DNA from: Bacteroidaceae bacterium
GTDB lineage: Bacteria; Bacteroidota; Bacteroidia; Bacteroidales; Bacteroidaceae
Direction of reading: 5' to 3'
Assembly: GCA_017466325.1 (NCBI GenBank)
Contig: JAFTUK010000038.1
Span: 1 to 56,387 of the forward strand
Length of the DNA stretch: 56,387 nucleotides
The notes below the pieces were generated by a model. It made no database searches. It was not told the origin of the DNA and saw only the letters and a program-made list of their open reading frames with translations. Numbering within the stretch: position 1 is the first letter of the stretch; every line of letters begins with the position of its first letter. Positions 50,966-56,387 of this stretch are shown piece after piece. The position numbers and the translations under genes were made by a program.

Positions 50966-53900
50966 TTACTTCACTACCTTCTTGCCACCGATGATGTAAA
51001 CACCATTGCCGGTCTTCTTCACTTTGCGGCCGGAGAGGTCGTAGATGGCGCCCTCAACCTTGCTGTCTGCTTCGATGTCGTTGATGTCCACAGTGGGGTC
51101 GATAGCAGAAGCCTTGTTGTACAGGTTGTTGTAGTAACTGTTCAACTTTGTCCATGCGATGTAATCGCCAAGCATAGTTCTGAAGGTCTTGCTCATCTCG
51201 CTTTCTACACCGGAAATGCCGTTCTTGCAGTTTGTGATCATCGTCTTTGTGATGCTCTCGAAACCGGACTTCATTACGATGTTCTCGATGTTCTCGTAGA
51301 GTTCGAATTCCTTTACGGTAAACCAGGGATAGTCCGAATTGTCAGTGTATTTGCCGGTTGTGGCAACAACGTCAAATCTCCAGTAACGGTATTTTGTACT
51401 TGCCTTGAGCATGTCGCTGGTATATGCAACATTCATTCCCTGGATGGAAGCAACCTTTGTCCAAGATGTGTTGGTGTTGCTTGCATATACGTCGACGGCG
51501 GTAGCATAGTTCCATGTGCTGTGGCCGTACATGTAGAAGTTCAGGCACTGTGTAGAGACTCCGCTGCCCAGGTCAACCTTCAGATGGTGAGGTTCCGTTG
51601 CATTGTTGTTGCTTCGGTTGCTCATGAAGAATGTTGTTCTGTTGCCGTCTATGGCCTTCTCTATCTGGTTGGTGGGTCTGTCGCTATCAGGCTGGTTTGT
51701 TGAGATGTATGCGGGCTGTGATGCATCGGTGCACTGCAAGTTGTACTTGTTTGTGGTGATGCTGTAGTCGCAGACGTCGTTTATCAGATCCTCTGTCATG
51801 CCAACGAGTCCGTTCATCTTCTCGTCGGTAAGTTCCTCGAAGGTCTCGTATTCATGGATGTACCACTGCGAACCCTCGTCGGCGCTTCCCCATACTGTGA
51901 TGTAGCCCTGATTGTGCATGTTCAGGTATGTGTTGTCCTTGGGTCTGATGCCGAACTTGCCTCCGCCCAGTGCTTCCACCTTCACGGTGCAGGCCAGGTC
52001 GGGATCTGCCTCAGTCATCTCCACGTTGGTAACGCCGCCCTTCTCGTTCAGCACAGCCGCCATCATCTTGCCAGCCTGTCTGTTCTGCAGGTAGTAGACG
52101 TTCTCCTCGCCTGTGGGAACGAAGGCCCAGCGGCTGATGTTGTTGTTTGAAGCCTTGGTCTCAAATCCGTCTGCTGTAGTGGCAGCCAGATAGCGTGTGG
52201 CGCCGTTTACCTTGCGCACGCAGGCTATGTGGTATATTGCATTGGGGATAATCTTCTTCATGCAGTCTGCGTTCTGCAGTTTCAGGATCTCGGAGTTAAT
52301 GCTGTTAGCCAGAGAGATGTAGTTGTCTACATTGCCGTTGGCTATGGCAGTGTTGGCATCTGCCACGTAGCCTATCAGCGTTGCCAGATCTTCGCTGCTG
52401 TAGTAGCCCACCTTCTTGCCTGTAGCATCCTCAAGGCTTGTCATCTCCTTGGAGGCCTCGATGGCTGCCTTCAGGATGGCCAGTTTCTCTGCATCGGTAG
52501 CGGAGTCTGCACCGTTGGCTACCTCCGAAGATGTTCCGTCTGCATTGATTGCCTTGATAGTGAATCCGGCAGAGGCCAGTTCGGCAGGAATCTCAAAGTT
52601 GTATCGGTTGCTCATGTAAGAGTTGTTGCCGTCCTTGTCATAAACGATGAAACCTACACCGCCCTTACCTTTCAGGGTAATCTTGTTTCCGCTCAGGATA
52701 TAGGTGTATTCGCTGGTGTTGGCGCTGCCGTCGATGTAGGTGAGCACGTCGCCCACGTCACCGTATTCTGCCTTCAGCTGCTCTTCGGTGTACCATTCGC
52801 CCCAGTTGGTGGGCTTGTACTTTTGTGTACCTGTTGCCTTGCTTGCCCAGATGTCGGTACGCAGACGCATGATCTGACGGTCCTCTACGAACATAATCTG
52901 CAGGTTCTCGGGATAGCCCTTTGCCTTCACCTCGGCAATGGCATCGTCAATTTCCTTCTGTGTCAGAGATACCCAGTAGTTGGAATAGTCACCGAACCAA
53001 ACCTTGTCGCAGGGAACGAAGAATCCCCACAGACGGAAGTATTCGGTCAGGTCTTCCTGGGCTGCATCACAGGCTTTCTTGTACAGGTGTATCCATGTTT
53101 TCGTTGCGCGGTGGTGTCCTGCCCATCCGTATTCGGGGTGCTGGTAATCAGCATCCTTGCTGAAGTCCATGGGATCTTCGCGCAGGCTCTTCACGAAGGT
53201 GGGGTAGAAGTCCTTCTTCTTGCCGGCGGTGTGGTAGTAGAGGAACAGGTTGTAGTACATGCGCATGGTGATGCTGATGTCGCGCAGACCGAAGGGCACC
53301 TGCTTGGCTACGTATTCGTAGTTCTGCTCAAAGTTCCAACCGCGGCTCAGACGGTAACCTGTCATGTGTGTGATAACGTTCGAGGGCAAGTTTACGCTGG
53401 ATTCGGCACAGGATTCCAGATTGTAGGGACCCTGCATCTGGTGTCCGTGCTCGTGTCCTGCACACCATACGTCGAAATCGGCACGCTCGGCATTGAAACT
53501 GCTCTCCACGCCACCGGTGCCGGGATAACTGGTGTAGAAGGTGGTGGCATGTGGGTTCTTGCCTGCGGGACCCTCTATGGCCATGGAGGGGTTGTTGCAG
53601 TATGTGGGATAGAAGTCATCGCCACCCTTTATGTTGAAGGGGTGTCCGGATCTGCTGTATTCCGTTTCGTTTTCAAGCAGACCGTCGGCAACGTCCTTGT
53701 TCAGGCCCACCAGACCCCATTCCCAGTATCTCAGGCGGTCAAACCAGTTGATGCTGTTCCAGATGGTCTTCGGCCATGTCTGTGTGAAGGTATGCTTCAG
53801 GAAGTAGAATATTGTAGCCTCGCCCTTTACCACGAAGTACATGTTGTTGTTGGCATTCTTGCTCAGGTACTGGAACTTGGCATCCTCCTCGGCAGAACTC

Positions 53901-55045
53901 TCGGCAGGCTTCTGGTAGTAGCCCACACACTGTCCGCCCTCGATGTGGATGTCCAGTTTGGGGAAGTCGCTGATCTTGGCAATGGGTTGGGTCTTGCCGT
54001 TGACTCCTGAAGTGGGTATGGTGTTTACCACATAGTTCACAAAGTACATCAGACTGTCAGTAGTAGCAATTACTGCATTGTAACCTTTCTTCAACTGTGT
54101 ACCTTCGTTACGTGCACCTATACGTCCGTGATTGCGCACGGGAGTCAGATACAGGGTAGCACCTTCGGGGATGTCGTTGCCCACGAACACGTGAATGATG
54201 TCCTTGTTCTGGGCATAGATACCGGTGGGGTTGCCCATGAAGCTGGGAGAGTATGTGTTCATTTTTTCTCTCCAGTTGTTGGCGTCGGAGTAGGGCTGGT
54301 AGGATGCCACACGGAATTCCTTGGCATACTTGTTGGCGTCGGCATAGGCAGACTTGTCCGTATCGTTCCACCACTGGTTCTTTATCTTCACGGCCACATC
54401 GCCCAGCATGGCGGGCAGACCGGCCTCCAGCATGGCAGCCTTCAGGGTTTCGTCGTCCATGGCAGCGTACTCGGCCTTCAGTTCCGTGCCAAGTTCGTTT
54501 GCGAAGAAGGTCATCAGTATTTCAGAATACTTTCCCGAGTTGCTGCTCATGTCAGCCAGGGTCTTGTATTCTTCGCGGGCGGCCTTTACCTCCTCCGCAG
54601 TCAGGCTAACTTCCTGCACGGTCCAGTGGTTGGCCTCGTTGGTGTTGTCCTGCCATTTTACCACGTTGCTTGAACCGTCGCAATGAAGACAGTTGCCGTT
54701 GGTGTTTATGCCCAGGTGTCCGTCAGAATGGGTGGTGAAAGTCACGGTCTGTGCAGTGGTTCCAGTATTGAATATAGCAGAACCGGAGTTCTGGTTCTGC
54801 AGGTATCTTGCTGTGTAGACGTTCTGCAGGGCGCCACTTGTAGTGTACTGCCATATCTGGGTGTAGTCCTCTTTATCCAGGGTGTTGCAGGTTACGGTTT
54901 TTGCACCCCAGTTTTCCTTCATCACTTTGTTGTAGCGTGCGTTCACGATACGGTAGTACTTGCCTCTCGTCGGCGTTTGTGCCAGCGCTGTCAGGCAAAT
55001 GAAAAATCCCATCAGGGAAAGTAAAAGTTTCTGTTTCATAGGCAT
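50966..55045 (-). CDS. Peptidase M60-family mucin-type metalloprotease with T9SS-like tail
   Basis: A 1359-residue secreted protein. Signal peptide (about 1-24), a ricin/lectin-like domain (about 25-150), a helical linker, then the M60 catalytic domain. The zinc motif H531-E-H-G-H535 is followed eight residues later by E544 (E548 also possible), fitting HExxHx(8-24)E. A second ricin-like segment (about 920-1070) and an F5/8C-type domain (about 1105-1250) follow. The end, AIYDLSGRKVKKTGNGVYII then GGKKVVK, resembles a type A T9SS sorting tail. M60 enzymes cut O-glycosylated mucin-like proteins. It is transcribed alone, and an A16 tract lies upstream. Confidence 0.93.
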   Translation of the reverse strand: MPMKQKLLLSLMGFFICLTALAQTPTRGKYYRIVNARYNKVMKENWGAKTVTCNTLDKEDYTQIWQYTTSGALQNVYTARYLQNQNSGSAIFNTGTTAQTVTFTTHSDGHLGINTNGNCLHCDGSSNVVKWQDNTNEANHWTVQEVSLTAEEVKAAREEYKTLADMSSNSGKYSEILMTFFANELGTELKAEYAAMDDETLKAAMLEAGLPAMLGDVAVKIKNQWWNDTDKSAYADANKYAKEFRVASYQPYSDANNWREKMNTYSPSFMGNPTGIYAQNKDIIHVFVGNDIPEGATLYLTPVRNHGRIGARNEGTQLKKGYNAVIATTDSLMYFVNYVVNTIPTSGVNGKTQPIAKISDFPKLDIHIEGGQCVGYYQKPAESSAEEDAKFQYLSKNANNNMYFVVKGEATIFYFLKHTFTQTWPKTIWNSINWFDRLRYWEWGLVGLNKDVADGLLENETEYSRSGHPFNIKGGDDFYPTYCNNPSMAIEGPAGKNPHATTFYTSYPGTGGVESSFNAERADFDVWCAGHEHGHQMQGPYNLESCAESSVNLPSNVITHMTGYRLSRGWNFEQNYEYVAKQVPFGLRDISITMRMYYNLFLYYHTAGKKKDFYPTFVKSLREDPMDFSKDADYQHPEYGWAGHHRATKTWIHLYKKACDAAQEDLTEYFRLWGFFVPCDKVWFGDYSNYWVSLTQKEIDDAIAEVKAKGYPENLQIMFVEDRQIMRLRTDIWASKATGTQKYKPTNWGEWYTEEQLKAEYGDVGDVLTYIDGSANTSEYTYILSGNKITLKGKGGVGFIVYDKDGNNSYMSNRYNFEIPAELASAGFTIKAINADGTSSEVANGADSATDAEKLAILKAAIEASKEMTSLEDATGKKVGYYSSEDLATLIGYVADANTAIANGNVDNYISLANSINSEILKLQNADCMKKIIPNAIYHIACVRKVNGATRYLAATTADGFETKASNNNISRWAFVPTGEENVYYLQNRQAGKMMAAVLNEKGGVTNVEMTEADPDLACTVKVEALGGGKFGIRPKDNTYLNMHNQGYITVWGSADEGSQWYIHEYETFEELTDEKMNGLVGMTEDLINDVCDYSITTNKYNLQCTDASQPAYISTNQPDSDRPTNQIEKAIDGNRTTFFMSNRSNNNATEPHHLKVDLGSGVSTQCLNFYMYGHSTWNYATAVDVYASNTNTSWTKVASIQGMNVAYTSDMLKASTKYRYWRFDVVATTGKYTDNSDYPWFTVKEFELYENIENIVMKSGFESITKTMITNCKNGISGVESEMSKTFRTMLGDYIAWTKLNSYYNNLYNKASAIDPTVDINDIEADSKVEGAIYDLSGRKVKKTGNGVYIIGGKKVVK

Positions 55046-55077
55046 GGTTTTGGTTTGTTAAGTGTATAATTGCGGAG

Positions 55078-55125
55078 CAAAGGTATTGATAATATCTCAA
55101 AAAAATGCGTTTTTTTTTTTTTTTT
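55078..55125 (-). promoter_or_regulatory. M60 promoter region with A16/T16 tract
   Basis: On the minus strand a run of 16 A (55110-55125) lies 24 nt upstream of TACCTTTG (55078-55085), the -7 element, 32 bp before the ATG. The TTG position at 19-20 nt is not conserved, so the tract borders or replaces the -33 region. Confidence 0.55.
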
Positions 55126-55311
55126 ACCATGTTTTAGCAATTATTATTGTTTTGGCTGTTTATCACTGCTTTGAGGACCCTTTATTTGTCCTCTTGTAGT
55201 ATGAGGTAAGCGTTAAGGTTTCAGAGTTTCAGGTTTCACGTTTCAAGTGTCTGTTGACCCTATTCCTCCAAGTAGGGACAAGGCGGATGGACACCTGAAA
55301 CCTTATACCAC
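55126..55311. other. Gap upstream of M60
   Basis: The gap 55046-55384 is 339 bp. Besides the promoter and the terminator, it shows only a TTTCAG/TTTCAC/TTTCAA run near 55218-55248 and no ORF. Confidence 0.5.
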
Positions 55312-55347
55312 AACAAAAACCGCCCTGCCTTTGTGGGGCAGGGCGGT
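55312..55347 (-). terminator. Terminator after the last gene
   Basis: ACCGCCCTGCC (55319-55329) pairs with GGCAGGGCGGT (55337-55347). On the minus strand TTTTTGTTG follows. It lies 38 bp past the stop. Confidence 0.9.
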
Positions 55348-55384
55348 CGGTACAATATAAGGTATAGACCTTACGTCTCAGTGA

Positions 55385-56387
55385 TTACTTCTTGGTAACC
55401 TTGACACCGTTCACGATGTAGATGCCTGCGGGCAGACTGTTCACGGTGTTGATGTTACCCTTACCTACGAGCTGACCGGCAGCGTTGTAGATGTTACCAG
55501 ACTTGGCAACCTTGTCGAGAACCTCGCTGATGCCGGTTTCGATGCTGCCTTCGATGTTGACGGTCAGACCGGATATTACACTCTCGCTATCGGGTTCGAA
55601 CTCAAAGGCAATCCATGCGCTGTAATTGCTTACATTGGTGTCGAGACGAGCATACTTGAAGGTGTTCTCGTTTGCAACGATACCCTTTCCGCGCTCAACG
55701 GTCTTGCTCTCCAGAGTACCACGCAGGCTCAGCAACTCTGTAACAACAGTGTCAACCTCCATGCCGTGGTCCATGTTAACGATAGCATACTCATCGTTCA
55801 ACTTGCTGTTGGCTTCCTGCTTCTCGTTCAGACCATACTGGCCCTTCTCGGCGAGAACCTCAGCAGCAATTTCCTTCAGACGGTCTGCGGTAGTCTTGTA
55901 TTCACCTTCGAGGTTGGCAATCAGGATGAAGGGAGTACCTGCGCTGATAGTCTCAGCCTCGATAGCCTTCAGAACGATAGCGGTATCCTCCTCGGCAACA
56001 ACCAACTCTGCACCATAAGCGGTAGCACCGTCAGCAACAGTTACGTCAACGGGGTAGGTGTAGGTGTAAACCTTACCGGGCCACAACTTGGCGGCGTATT
56101 CGGTGGCGGGAGCCTCGGTAACCGCCTCAACCTCCTCGATGAAGATCATAGAGTTAGAACCAACGGTGTTGGCCTCCCACTTGGTCAGATAGTTGGTAGA
56201 GCGTTCGCCGTGCATATAAACATGGCTGCCGTCGGTCTTGCCCAGTACGTCGGTGTAAGCAATCAGGTTACCACCAGCACCGATAGCCTGGTTGGCCTTG
56301 AAGTAGCTGGGAACGGCACTCAGAGTCATGGGATGACCGGCACGTACGAACAGACCGGTAGCCTTGTTCTGGATCATGTAAGAAGAA
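55385..56387 (-). CDS. Secreted protein with T9SS-like C-terminal tail (partial)
   Basis: At least 334 residues; the frame stays open through the right window edge, so the N-terminus is missing. The ATG at 56377 is internal: the codons before it read SSY, continuing into MIQNKATGLFVRAGHPM. That beginning resembles a ricin/lectin-like repeat. The last 40 residues (NIYNAAGQLVGKGNINTVNS, then LPAGIYIVNGVKVTKK) form a type A sorting-like tail. The middle has no recognised fold. It could be the C-terminal half of a glycosidase, protease or adhesin. It is on the same strand as the M60 gene. Confidence 0.8.
   Translation of the reverse strand, partial: SSYMIQNKATGLFVRAGHPMTLSAVPSYFKANQAIGAGGNLIAYTDVLGKTDGSHVYMHGERSTNYLTKWEANTVGSNSMIFIEEVEAVTEAPATEYAAKLWPGKVYTYTYPVDVTVADGATAYGAELVVAEEDTAIVLKAIEAETISAGTPFILIANLEGEYKTTADRLKEIAAEVLAEKGQYGLNEKQEANSKLNDEYAIVNMDHGMEVDTVVTELLSLRGTLESKTVERGKGIVANENTFKYARLDTNVSNYSAWIAFEFEPDSESVISGLTVNIEGSIETGISEVLDKVAKSGNIYNAAGQLVGKGNINTVNSLPAGIYIVNGVKVTKK

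Noticed and set aside
52229-54010. 593-codon plus-strand ORF
   Set aside because: Antisense shadow of the M60 peptidase gene with Val/Gly/His-biased composition and no recognisable motif.
1-56387. CRISPR array
   Set aside because: The tandem repeats (53, 22 and 18 bp) are contiguous without unique spacers, and no cas gene is present.
1-56387. Insertion sequence or prophage
   Set aside because: No transposase, integrase or phage structural gene is seen on either strand; mobile-looking DNA is limited to short extragenic repeats.

Overview
The window comes from a Bacteroidota chromosome, most likely order Bacteroidales and probably Prevotellaceae. Pointers to this are: a GLPGLI-family protein; TonB-receptor-like barrels without SusD partners; GldH and a PorT-like barrel together with two T9SS-type sorting tails; DUF4252 genes with an ECF sigma factor; a stand-alone IMP cyclohydrolase next to mreB; and promoters of the Bacteroidota type (TTG, 19-20 nt, TAnnTTTG) instead of -35/-10 boxes. 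Species cannot be read from the sequence alone.

Layout. 0.1-0.9 kb: an S1-domain RNA-binding protein. 1.0-18.4 kb, visibly AT-richer and accessory-looking: a DUF234-type ATPase; a barrel plus GLPGLI pair preceded by a decayed double-glycine peptide gene and a possible M56 fragment; a MacB/FtsX-type ABC exporter; a sigma-54 two-component system; a second barrel; a small EF-hand ORF; and a TPR/HTH membrane regulator. 18.7-25.4 kb: housekeeping genes (rplS, porT-like, ferredoxin, aminotransferase, ribBA, LptF/G permease, tRNA-Met). 25.6-27.6 kb: an ECF sigma / DUF4252 cassette. 27.9-30.0 kb: a leucine-rich-repeat GH20 hexosaminidase. 30.1-36.4 kb: IMP cyclohydrolase and the elongasome genes mreB, mreC, mreD, mrdA, rodA. 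36.6-37.2 kb: HigBA toxin-antitoxin. 37.3-40.9 kb: the metF-holB-ricT-gldH operon. 41.1-47.0 kb: amino-sugar genes glmM, nagA, a second GH20 and nagB. 47.2-50.6 kb: a lipoprotein with a CxxCH motif and a DUF6057-like membrane protein. 51-56.4 kb: an M60 mucin-type peptidase and a partial secreted protein, both with T9SS-like C-termini.

How the genes work together. Two themes stand out. First, host-glycan use: M60 would open O-glycoproteins, two GH20 enzymes would release GlcNAc, NagA/NagB would feed it into glycolysis and GlmM would direct it to the cell wall. PorT and GldH suggest the export route for the tailed proteins. Second, a compact sigma-54 module: a perfect -24/-12 promoter and two 14-bp palindromes precede the FtsX permease gene, and the same palindromes precede the response-regulator gene, so regulator, enhancer sites and target exporter can all be read from the DNA. 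Next to it lies the remnant of a GG-leader peptide gene, which suggests that the neighbourhood once handled a secreted peptide.

The intergenic spaces are rich in dispersed and tandem repeats. These include a three-copy element whose hairpin stem differs between copies while pairing is kept, a 20-bp palindrome family, a 53-bp repeat, 22-bp and 18-bp tandem repeats, and a 16-nt A/T homopolymer upstream of the M60 peptidase.
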